The notes beneath the pieces are model-generated. The model worked only from the letters and a program-made list of their open reading frames with translations. It ran no database searches and had not been told where the DNA came from. Below are positions 1 to 10,370 of a stretch of DNA of 64,000 bases, in pieces. The position numbers and the translations under genes are program-made. Positions within the stretch are counted from its first letter, which is position 1. Every line of letters begins with the position of its first letter. The stretch covers positions 92,141,626 through 92,205,625 of the forward strand of contig CM053034.1 in assembly GCA_028564925.1 (NCBI GenBank). The letters run 5' to 3'. This stretch comes from Lithobates sylvaticus. Taxonomy: Eukaryota > Chordata > Amphibia > Anura > Ranidae.

Positions 1-770
1 ATCCCTCAGAGTCAACAGCAGCGGAGCGGAGACTTTTCCCTACAGTCGGTCGGTCGGAGTTGAGGACCGGAACGCAGGGGCTGTGACTGAGGAGACCGGA
101 CGCCGCCATTGGAGGGACCGGAGCTGAGGACGGTACCCCAGGATTGGTGAGAGAGCTGAAAGGCTCATCCTGCATTGATACACACATTTTTATGCCTATT
201 GAACTGCCAAGGTACAATTTACCTCAGAGCAGCAAATGTTACTTTCTGTGGATTACAAATACACCATTTAAAGCTACATGTGCACCACCTCTACAGTTCA
301 TTTGCCGGTGAAGAATACTGTACCTATTTCAAGGACTGAGCTCTATTGCTAGGGATCAGGCCTGGTCCATTAGGTAGGCGCAGATAGATTTATTGCACCT
401 CAGGGGTACATAGCAGACGGTCGCTACATTTGGCGCTCCGTTCCCCATTGCTAGTTTGATACATATGTGTGTACATGTTACAGTGCATATTGCAGGGACC
501 TGCTAAAGTATTGTAAGTCATATGTTTAAATGCATGTTACTGTTTCTTTTCCTTACTGCCAAAGTAAAGCCAGTTATTCTTATTTCAGCAGTCTGCTTGT
601 GAATTCATACCCCTTACACTTAGAGTATAAGTGATATTTGTATGTGCATAGATACATACCCCTTGACTAACTGTGCCAGAGCGGGTAGAGCAAATTGCCG
701 GGGGTTGGTGGAGCTGCACTCAGGGACCCAAAACAAATCAGCGGCCCTCTTAACTGGGGGTATCGCTACA
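1..770 (+). mobile_element. Ty3/gypsy LTR, partial, same family as the 28-37 kb element
   Basis: This stretch is homologous, in the opposite orientation, to the LTRs at 28381-29455 and 35583-36658. Shared stretches include the cggtcggtcgg block, the box around caggcctgg, and the terminal part ending in gctaca. It is clearly more diverged from those two than they are from each other, so it is an older copy. The left edge is cut by the window. What follows the outer end is AT-rich sequence with no primer-binding site, so this is either a solo LTR or the 3' LTR of an element lying to the left. Confidence 0.85.
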
Positions 771-835
771 TATATATACATATATAAACAAAATTGTCAT
801 AATAACAAGTTAGTTCTCTCACACAGCACATGCAT

Positions 836-1990
836 ACTTACAATGACACCCCAAAATACATTCTGCTACTCCTCCTGAGTATAGTGATACCACATGTGTA
901 AGACTTTTACACATCCTGGCCACATACAGAGGCCCAACATGCTAATAGCACCTCCGGGCATTCTAGGAGCAGAAATTACACATCTCATTTGATGAAAACC
1001 TATCACACTTTTGAAGGCCCTGGAGCACCAGGACAATAGAAACACCCACGAAATAACCCCATTTTGGAAAGCTAACACCCCAACGTATAATCTATGAGGC
1101 ATAATGAGTCTTTTGAACGGTTCATTTTTTTTGTTTTTGGAAAATGTGGAAAAAATATGAAAACGCTTTTTTTTTTACACAAAGTTGGCCATTTATAAGA
1201 TATTTCTAACACACGGCATGTACATAGAAAATATGACACCCCAAAATACATTCTGTTACTCCTCTTGAGTATGGTGATTCCACATGTGTGAGACTTTTAC
1301 ACATTGAAGTAGCACCTTCAGGCGTTCTACAAGTATAAATTACACATCTCATTTCTCAACCACCTATTACAGTCTTGAAGACCCTGGAGCACCAGGACAA
1401 TGGAAACGCCCACAAAATGACCCAATTTTGGAAAGTTAACACCCCAACATATAATCTATGAGGCATAATGAGTCTTTTGAGCGGTTCGTTTTTTTACAGA
1501 CGTTTTTGGAATATGTGGGAAAAAAAGTAAAACACATTTTTTTTTTAACCACCATTTCTCAACCACCTATTACAGTTTTGAAGACCCTGGAGCACCAGGA
1601 CAATGGAAACGCCCACAAAATGACCCAATTTTGGAAAGTTAACACCCCAACATATAATCTATGAGGCATAATGAGTCTTTTGAGCGGTTCGTTTTTTTAC
1701 AGACGTTTTTGGAATATGTGGGAAAAAAAGTAAAACACATTTTTTTTACACAAATTTGTCCATTTATAAGATATTTCTAACACACAGCATGTACATAGCA
1801 AAAATGACACCCCAAAATACATTTTGATACTCCTCCTGAGTATGGCGATACCACATGTGTGAGACTTTTACATAGCCTGGCCACATACAGAGGCCCAACA
1901 TTGAAGAAGCACCTCCAGGCATTCTGGGAGCATAATTTACAAACACAAATTCCTGCCATCACATTGTTGAAGGCCCTTCATATTTCTAAC
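836..1990. repeat. Tandem array of roughly 0.35-0.45 kb units beside a piggyBac transposase
   Basis: Three related units are visible. Each carries a block starting with gacaccccaaaatacatt, then a block with gtatggtgat and ccacatgtgtgagac, then ctggagcaccaggacaat and atctatgaggcataatgagt. They start near 843, 1231 and 1806; the third is truncated. I recall this type of repeat as common in frog genomes next to piggyBac copies. The array probably belongs to the non-coding half of the piggyBac element whose transposase follows at 2665-4367, but I cannot prove the boundary. Confidence 0.7.
1351..1751. repeat. Recent 203-bp direct duplication inside the array
   Basis: The block beginning atttctcaaccacctatta at 1351 is repeated from 1554 with only about one or two differences over some 190 bp. 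The other units of the array are far more diverged, so this duplication is much younger than the array. Confidence 0.85.
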
Positions 1991-1997
1991 CCATAGC

Positions 1998-2660
1998 ATG
2001 TACCGTACATACCAATTACAAACCAAAATACATTCTTCTGAGCAAAGAGTAAAGAAAAGATTACCTGTGGTTGTAGTAGTGCAGTGGTCTACAGAGGAGA
2101 GCATCGGTCCAGGTAGCAGGCAGGGATGTGGCCAGCAGCAGCGAAAGGATTATCCATGCAGCAGGCAAGAATACTGTCCATAGTACAGGCAGCAGGCAGA
2201 GATATGGTCAGTGTAGCCAAAGTATTGGTCCAGGCAACAGGCACATGGTCCATGAAAAGTCCTGGGTTAGTGCAGGTAGAGTTATTGTCAGCACAGCCAA
2301 AGTATTGGTCCAGGCAGCAGACAGGACTATCAAGTTTAGGGCCTCAGTCAGGGAAGAATGGGGACAGGGGTTGAGTATTCTCCCACCCAAATCGCTTTGA
2401 AGCCTCCGGACAACCAGACCCTGTTCTGGGAATTACAACACAAAGAGAAAAACAAAAATAGTTTTTCTCAACTCAGAACACTATTCTGGAGCCCCTCACA
2501 TATGTGAGACCCCTGTGTAGTAGGGTGAGTTCATGTGAAAGGCAGAAACATGGCGGATAAACAATGCAGACAGCAGGCAGAGGCATAGTCGATAAACAGG
2601 CCAGGGTCAGTTGAGTTGAGGCACTAGGTTGGTTGAGGCACCAGGGAAATAATCAGCACA
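1998..2660. other. Unassigned stretch with imprecise internal repeats
   Basis: There is no recognisable gene. A motif around gccaaagtattggtccaggca occurs twice (near 2217 and 2298), and agcaggcag recurs several times, giving short spurious reading frames. It sits between the tandem array and the piggyBac coding region and is probably part of the same transposon's non-coding DNA. Confidence 0.4.
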
Positions 2661-2664
2661 GAAA

Positions 2665-4367
2665 TTAAAACCGGGTAAATGGAAGTCTATTAGAAATGTG
2701 GGCTAATAGTTTACGACAGTGTGATAGCGCTTGAAGCCTTCTCCAGGTTGGAAGGGACATTGGGGACAATGGTGTCTTTCCTAACTCCTCTTTTGCTGCA
2801 CAACCGACATCTTTTTTGGCATCTTCTTCCGGTTGCTGAGGGTGAAATATTTTCGGGAAAATGGTGCTCATGCAGTCTGCTGACACAATCGGAGCAAATT
2901 CTTTCTGGGGGGGTGGAGCCTTGCTGATAGATCAGGTCAGTGACAATATTTTCGATAAATTTGATAAAGGGGTTGGGCATTTCCGTTGATTTTTGATAAG
3001 TGACAAATGCATTATAAATGGCCAAATGGAAGAAGTATATTGCAACTTTCTTGTACCAGAAGAGGGACTTTTGTATTTAAAGAAAGGGCTGCAGCATTTG
3101 ATCATTTAAATCCACCCCCCCATGAACTTATTGTATTAGTTGATACAGCAAGGCTTTTGAATGGAACCGCGTCTTCTGTGAAGTTCCACCGAGGTGTCAT
3201 CGTGGATAGTGGACATGATGTAAACATCTTTCTTATCCCTCCACTTCACGGCCAACACTTCCTCGTTCCTCAGGCTTGCTGATTCCCCCTTTGTAGCCTT
3301 GTGGTGGCTAGACTCTGTAGAAAGCCTTTACTGTTTTCTTGCTGTACCGCAGGCCAAAGTTTTCTTCAGGTATAGGTGGCGAAAAAGGGGCAAACTGGTG
3401 TTGTAATTGTCCATGTAAATGTGATACCCCTTTTGGAGGAATGGGAATGCCAACTCCCAGACAATTTTCCCGCTTATTCCCATGTACGTTGGACACTCAG
3501 GGTCCTGGAGCTGGGAGTCTTTGCCTTTGTACACACAAAAGCCATTCACATATCCGGATGAGCTTTCACAGAGCTTCAATCAGTACCTCACCCTCTTACT
3601 GGGTATATACTGATTGATTCCCAGCCGGCCTGTGAAATGGACCAGGGATTCATCCACAGAGATGTTCTGGTCAGGGATATAAAGTTCGGCAAAACCTCTT
3701 ATTAAAAAAATCAATTAGGGGGCACATTTTATACAATTTATCAAAGATTTTGTGGGGGGCACTGCGAGTTATCACTGAAATGCAGGAACCAAATTATCAT
3801 GTCATAACGGGACCTGGACATCACAGCTGAAAAAATTGGCATGTAGTGGATGGGGTTGGTAAACCAATATTCATACAGTTCGTTTTTTTTGTAAGCCCCA
3901 TGTAAGGCCTAAAAATCTGTGCTAGAAGGCAGCCACAATGGGTTTGCCAAGGCATCTGGAAGATGGGTTTGGGCCCTACTTCTTCGGTGTGGAATTCCAG
4001 CGCTTGTACTGGGCCTTTCCTCCTGGAGTCTAGCATCGCTTGTACTGGGCCTCTCCTCCTGGGGTCTAGCGCTGTTGGCATTTGCTGATTGGCCATTGGA
4101 GTGTCTGGTGCTGCTGGTAGCCACCTGGTGTTCAGACTGTCGTCTTTTTGGAAGGACTACTTCCTCCTCCAATTCAGATGTACTTCCTTCGGCCTCGAAT
4201 TTCGAACTAGAATCGGAACTAGAATCAGAACTGTATTGGGGCGGTGACAACTCCCCGCTGCTCTTATCGGTCAGGCTTAGCATTTGGTATGCCTCTTCTG
4301 GAGTGTATACTCTTTTGGACCTGGTGGCTGTATGACAGGGCTGCACGACAGGGACTAATGGGCTCAT
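2665..4367 (-). pseudogene. piggyBac-family transposase, broken
   Basis: This is a cut-and-paste transposase remnant of the PGBD/Uribo type, read on the minus strand. The N-terminal third is a 152-codon open frame (4367-3909) containing SKRVYTPEEAYQML and a Ser/acidic-rich region. Downstream, NISVDESLVHFTGRLG carries the first catalytic Asp, and KLCESSSGYVNGFCVY followed by SGKIVWELAFPFLQKG and YMDNYNTS carries the next. The C-terminal part has WYKKVAIYFFHLAIYNAF and ends in a cysteine-rich stretch (CRLCSKRGVRKDT), the usual C-terminal zinc-finger start. The catalytic core lies in several frames with at least one in-frame stop near 3580, and the final zinc-finger residues are lost, so no active protein is expected. 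The family inserts at TTAA. Confidence 0.92.
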
Positions 4368-4372
4368 GGGTC

Positions 4373-4552
4373 AGGTACTCAGACGGGGTGACAGGTACTC
4401 AGACGGGGTGACAGGTACTCAGAAGGGGCGACAGATACTCCTGATTGGGGTGACAGGTACTCCGGTACTCCTGATGGGGGTGACATATACTCCTGATGGG
4501 GGTGACAGGTACTCAGGTACTCTTGATGGGGGTGACAGGTACTCTTTATTCG
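4373..4552. repeat. Minisatellite, roughly 20-25 bp units
   Basis: Seven to nine imperfect copies of ggggtgacaggtactc with variable spacers lie just upstream of the piggyBac transposase start. No function is suggested. Confidence 0.85.
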
Positions 4553-4559
4553 AGGGGTC

Positions 4560-4934
4560 AATCTGGGCACAGTAATAAAGAACAGTAACACTGTAACACT
4601 GTAACTCACTGTTCTGATTTCTCCTTCTCACATTGGATCGGTGTGTGAGGAGGAGAACCCAGCAACAGTCGTTACAGTTGGGTTTGTTTACACTTGTGAC
4701 CGGCTGTGATTGGACACAGCCGGTCACGTGGTAAAGAGCCAATTTCATTGGCTCTTTACCCTGATCAGGGATGGGCTGTGTCTGAGGGACACGCCTCATC
4801 CCCGATCGCCACGATGCGGGCCCCTGGGGTGGTGAGAAGCGCACACCGTCATATGACGTCCACCCGGAGGAAGGGAAGATTTCTGCCGCCATCATATTAC
4901 TATGAGGTGGTATGGAACTGGTTAAAAAAGCTAT
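4560..4934. other. GC-rich upstream region, probable 5' part of the piggyBac element
   Basis: The region contains several short inverted repeats, for example accggctgtg against cacagccggt near 4700-4725 and gccaatttcattggctctt near 4738. It ends in a TTAA at about 4922. A piggyBac end would terminate at TTAA, so this could be the upstream terminus of the element, but the matching opposite end was not found. Confidence 0.35.
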
Positions 4935-4938
4935 TTAA

Positions 4939-5938
4939 CCACTTCCCACCCAGCCAATGTAGATATACGGCCGGGTGGGAGCCGTCTACTTCTGAGTGGA
5001 CGTTCAGAAGTAGAAGTAGAAGAAGTAGAAGTAGCGTGCCCGCGCAGCGGCGCGATCCCGATGCGGCCGTGTCACCCGGACACGGCGCATCTCGGATCGG
5101 CAGGAGGGCTCGGTGATTGGCCCTCCTGATCACATGACGGCCGTGTCCAATCACGACCGTCATGTGATGTAAACAAACATCCGGTTGCTAGGCAATTGGC
5201 CCTCCTCTCCTCACACGGAAGTCGTCGGTGAGGAGAGGAGAGCGGATCGCTGCAGCCGGCTGGTGATCAGTGAGTATTAGCTGTTTTTTTTACTCACTGA
5301 TCACCAGTCTAGGGTCCCCATAGTAAAACACACATGTCCCCATAGTAAAAACACACATGTCCCCACAGTAAAACACACATGTCCCCACAGTAAAACACAC
5401 ATGTCCCCAAAACACACATGTCCCCAAAACACACATGTCCCCAAATAATAAAAACATATGTCCCTCACATATGTCCCAGTAAAATAACATGTGCCAGTGA
5501 TTATCTGCACACATATGTCCGTGATCACCTGCACATCCCTTTTACATGATCATTTGCGTACATATGTCCGTGATCACGCGAACCAATTATTATACACTTA
5601 ACGGAATTTTTTTTACAAAATACATGTAGCAGAATACATTTTGGCTTAAATTTATGACAAAATTTGATTTTATTGGATTTCTTTTAAAAAAGAAAGGAGA
5701 AAATATTGTTTTTTTTCAAAATTTCCGCTATGTTTTCGCTTATATCGCAAAAAATAAAAAACGGAGTCGTGAATAAATACCACCAAACTAAAGCTCTATT
5801 TGTGCGAACAAAATGATATAAAATTCATTTGGTTACAGCATTGCATGACCACGCAATTGTCACTGAAAGTGCGAGAGCGCTGAAAGCTGAAAATTGGTCT
5901 GGGCAGGAAGGGTGTTTAAGTGCACAGTAGGCAAGTGG
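4939..5938. mobile_element. TTAA-flanked non-autonomous DNA transposon, ~1 kb
   Basis: The element is flanked by TTAA on both sides (4935-4938 and 5939-5942). Its ends are imperfect inverted repeats starting CCACTT and ending AAGTGG with an adjoining gc-rich hairpin. It has no coding capacity. The inner part resembles the piece at 63150-63433 (attttggcttaaatttatgac, aagctctatttgtg, tgcatgaccacgcaatt), so it is a dispersed family. TTAA target sites point to piggyBac or Kolobok machinery. Confidence 0.75.
5305..5500. repeat. Minisatellite, ~22 bp units
   Basis: Copies of acacacatgtccccacagtaaa are arranged in tandem, degrading towards the right, inside the TTAA element. Minus-strand frames here are products of the repeat. 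Confidence 0.9.
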
Positions 5939-6439
5939 TTAAATACCAAAGGGGTGAGACCAAGGGTAAACTGTGGATTGAGAAATAATGGAGCTAGGGG
6001 GGTGTGGATGGTGAGGCACGCAATCTGTCCCATAAGCTCCCATTTAGTGTTTATGCCTTTTAATATACTGTATGAACATAGGCTGATCATTGGTATAATT
6101 TTTCAAAATAATTAGTGCCTATATGTTTGGCCACACCGCTGACACCAATGTTTTTGGTATACATTTATGTTTCCGGTGTTTACAGCAGTCTATGGACTTT
6201 TTTGCATAGGATTGTTTTTTTCTGAATGTTTCACTAAAATATGTTTGAGTATTTAATCACAGTACAACATATTAAGACATTGGTAGCTTTTTATATTGAA
6301 TCTCATTTTTTGTTTGCACATTTTTTTCTCTTTATACATTCTTATAAGCTGGATATTCAGCTTTTTTTAGATGCTGCACCTTTTTTAATATTCATTTTTG
6401 TATATTGGTATCAATTTTTATATATACTGTCGGGGGTTT

Positions 6440-9400
6440 AGCGCAGATTGTCTCCTTTATCTACCATACACTGAAGAATATATCCTATCTTGCAGCTACC
6501 TCGTATGTTGATTATACACCCTTTTTTTCACAAATAATTTTTTTGAGCACTCAATATGGATATCAGAAAAATAGAAAAATCAATCCAGACGAAGTGTTTG
6601 ATCAAGCTGTTCCTGAAACAGATGGCATTCGGAAGATTTTTATGAGACAAAAAATTGTTTTAGTGTCAGAATTACATACTTCATGGGACATTGTTTTCTT
6701 GGAAAGATATCTTAAAGAAAAAATGATCCCTCAGGTGGTCTCAGGTGGAATGTATACTCTGATAGAGGTGATAAAGAACTCAATGAGTGGTTCTTGTATT
6801 TCAATTTAGTAGGTCTAGCCTTTCTGGAATTCTTGGTATCTAAACAGAGATCTAAGGTTACTAAATTACAGCAGGAAATCAATGAGATTAAATAAAAATG
6901 TATTCATATGAGTAAGGAAGGCCTATATCAGGTATACACCAAGTAACTTAGGGAAATTATGATAGAAGAGGAAGAGAAACAAAGAATAAAAAACGGAAGA
7001 AATACTTAGGAGACGTGGAGGAATATAAGTTACACAATGTCTTTAATTGGCAGGAGCTTTATAAAGAAAATTTGATACAACCATCTAAAATTACCAGCAT
7101 GGATTGTGTGGAAAATGTAGCAGTCATACAACCACACACCCATCCTGAGAATACCAGATATGAACTCGGACCCCCGGCTTCGAGTCAAAGGAATCTGGGA
7201 CCCCCGAGAACAGGATTGAATCGTACACCACAGCAACACATTAAGAAGGGAAATAATGGTCCAGCTAGATCACAAAGTAATGCACACAGGAATTATTATC
7301 AACAACCTACTAATAATAATTTTTTTAGAGACCAATTGAGATTTCCACAAACAGGGTCTAATAGGCGAAATAGGCCATCTCATGTACCGTACAATCAGTA
7401 TTATTCTAACTCTTATCCATATGCCCAAGGGAGACAATCATACATGGACCACAATGGGGGATATGAAGATTCCTCACAGAGGAGACCCCCAGGAGGTGGA
7501 CACTTTGAAGGTCCCCCCAACTCCCTGAGAACCCCTTGGAGGTATGATATCCCTGTAGGGAACGGGTTTGGTTCACTACAGGAATATCATGATGAAAATG
7601 TAGAGGAAGAGGATTACCATATGCAGGGTTATGGGCCTTCCTGGGACATAAATTTGCGATATAATGAGGGACCACCTGGAGCAGCCTCTCTAAGGAATAA
7701 GACAAATAATTTTTATAAAAGGGACAAAACAAAAAGGGAAGACTAAGAGAGGATGCAGGGGAGGGAAACAGAGCTACCCCCCAAAAAAGAAAGAGGTAGT
7801 GTGTCAGGGAATCTTCAACTTGAGTGGAGAAGAATTAACTGAGGCTGAGAAAATATTATTGAACCAGGGTTTGAAATATGCCCCTAAAAAATCTTTGAAC
7901 AAATTTAAAATGTTCATAGATGTCCAAAAATATGCCAGAAAGCTGAACATTAGGCAACATTTTTTATTCAACCCTATTAGTAGGAATGGTAATGGGGGAC
8001 AGGGCTGAGGAAGGCATCTCTGTTCAACCCACCTGGAAAACCTGCCCCCACTATAACAGTTTTTAAAGAATTGGTTTTACATGATTTGCAACAAATCCAG
8101 TCTAAAAGGGAATATCAGAAGGATATCAATGAGGGTATAACGTCATTATGCCAAAAAAATATGTAATAATATACCCAGCTGACAAAGGGGGGTGGGGTTG
8201 TGCTTTTAAAAAAACAGGATTTTTTGGATGAAATAGAGCATCTTTTATCTGATAGGGATACATATACTATCCTAAAAAAAGATCCCACTAATGTATATAA
8301 GAGATTACTCATCAGCATTATTCAGGAGGGATATAAAAAGGAATCATTAACAATAAATAATTAGAATTCTTAATCCCTTTAGCCCCCCGAATACCCATCA
8401 TTTATTATATCCCTAAAGTGCATAAAAACCCCAATCATTCACCATAGTAAGTGGCATAGATTGCCTTACCTCAAGAGTTGGGAATTTATAGATCAATTTC
8501 TACAACCTCTATTCACTAAAAACCCAGATTTCTTGAAAGACTCCATGCAAGTTGTCAAGAAATTTCCCTATGTGATATGGGGGAAGATGTCTTGCTAGTG
8601 ACAGCAGACGTTTCTTCTCTATATACCATCATACCTTATGAGTTGGGATATCAAGCGTAATTTTTTTTTTTAACTAAAGAACATTACCTCAAAGCTTCCA
8701 CTTTGGATTTCATATTAAAACTTTTACAATTGTCCATGGAGCACAATTATTTTTATTATGGGGGCGTCTATTACATACAAAGCACAAGAGTGGCCATGGG
8801 GGCTAAATTTTCCCTAAGCCTTGCTGGCCTATTTATGGCCCTTTGGGAAAATGACAACCTTTTTTCACTGAAAGAGCCCCGCCTCATTTTCTGGTAACGT
8901 TACATTGATGACCTGTTTTTTCTATGGAAAGGAGACACAGAGTCTTTGTGTTCATTTATGACTCATCTGAACAACAACCAATGGGGAATACGGTTCACTT
9001 ATGAATATAGTAATGTATCCGTGAATTTTTTGGATTTAGTGATATTTAAAGAGCAAAACTCACTATTAACTGAAACTTTCTTTAAAAACACAGACATAAA
9101 TGGATACATACCTACTAGTATTTATCACCATCCCAATTGGCTCAAGGCCATACCCAAGGGCCAATTCAAACGTATCAGAAGGCATTGTTCTCGCCTTGAA
9201 GATTTCCAATCTCAGGCTGATGTGTTGAAAGGCCGCTTTATAGAAAAGGGCTATGATACAAAAGTGTTGGATGAAGAATTACAGCCAGTTCCCCCTTTCG
9301 ATAGAACAAATTTATTAGTTCCGAAACAAAATAGAGGAAAAACTAGAAAAGACCTTGAGTGGTCTTGTCTAACTACTTTCTCGTCCCAATATTGGTGGGT

Positions 9401-9996
9401 TAACAAAATTATTTCGAAAACACTGACAGATTTTCAAATGTGACAAAATATTAGGGGCTTCCCTCCCAGACAAACCTAAGGTCTTGTACAGAAAGAATCA
9501 AACTCTAAAAAATCTGTTGGCCCCTAGTGCCATAGACCTCTCAGAAAGTCAACATGTTTGGAAATGTAAAAGTTTTTTTCCATGCAGGAACACTTATTCC
9601 TTTTCTGCACATGTCACCTCCAGGGTCTATAATATTACAGATTTCAATACCTGTGGGACCATAGGGGTAATATACCTCCTGAGGTGCCCTTGTGGCTTCC
9701 AATATGTTGGAAGAACCACAAGGGCACTGAAAGTCAGAATAGGGGAACACCTCTCTAATATACGTAGTGGCTTTATTGGACACAGTGTCTCATGGCATTT
9801 TCGCCAATACCACAATAGAGACCCCTCTGAGCTCCAAGTTATAGGTATATTGAAGTTCATTCCCCATTGGAGAGGTAATAACCTCAAGAGACATATCTTG
9901 CATAGAGAAACCAGGTGGATTTTTGACATCCAGTGTTACAATCCCCTGGGACTCAACGTGGAATGGGCTATCAATTGCCATATAGATAATAGTTAG
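6440..9996 (+). pseudogene. Penelope-like polyprotein remnant: N-terminal region, reverse transcriptase, GIY-YIG endonuclease
   Basis: A 243-codon frame at 7015-7746 is Asn/Gly/Pro/Arg-rich and looks like the N-terminal region. At 7799-8008, FNLSGEELTEAEKILLNQG matches the conserved block that precedes Penelope reverse transcriptases. The catalytic motif RYIDDLFFLW is encoded near 8896-8930, and VNFLDLVIF near 9020. The C-terminal endonuclease is a 170-codon open frame (9484-9996) with GVIYLLRCPCGFQYVGRTTR, the GIY-YIG motif, followed by RIGEHLSNI. Several frame changes and stops separate these parts, so the gene is dead. Neighbouring repeats at 6.1 and 13.2 kb mark the ends of the element. 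Confidence 0.85.
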
Positions 9997-10365
9997 ACAT
10001 TTTTCCCAAAATATAAATGTCTCCACCTCTGTGGAAATAATCCCCCTTTTTTTTTGAATTTCCCATCCTTTTTTCTCTTCTCACTCATATGTATACATTC
10101 ATTTGTAACTAAAAGATATAGTATGTGTTGCTGCTGCAAAAAGCAGAAGATGGAGACAGATAGAAGAAATATTTAGGTTTTTGCCTACAAAAATCTCCTT
10201 TTTTGGTTTTATTACCAATATTTTTAAAATAATGAAATTTTCAGAACAATTAAATATTTTTTATATATTTTTTAAAAATAATTTTCAATTTTTTTTATAT
10301 ACCTTCTTCTTGTTTGAGAAATTGTGCATATGTATCATGCCTTTATGTAACTAGATTCTGGTACA
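9997..10365 (+). other. Penelope 3' untranslated region, AT-rich
   Basis: This stretch lies between the endonuclease stop codon and the inserted TTAA element. It is poly-T and poly-A rich with no reading frame of note. The element resumes at about 13134 with atgtatttacttagtaatgc. Confidence 0.55.
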
Positions 10366-10370
10366 TTAGC

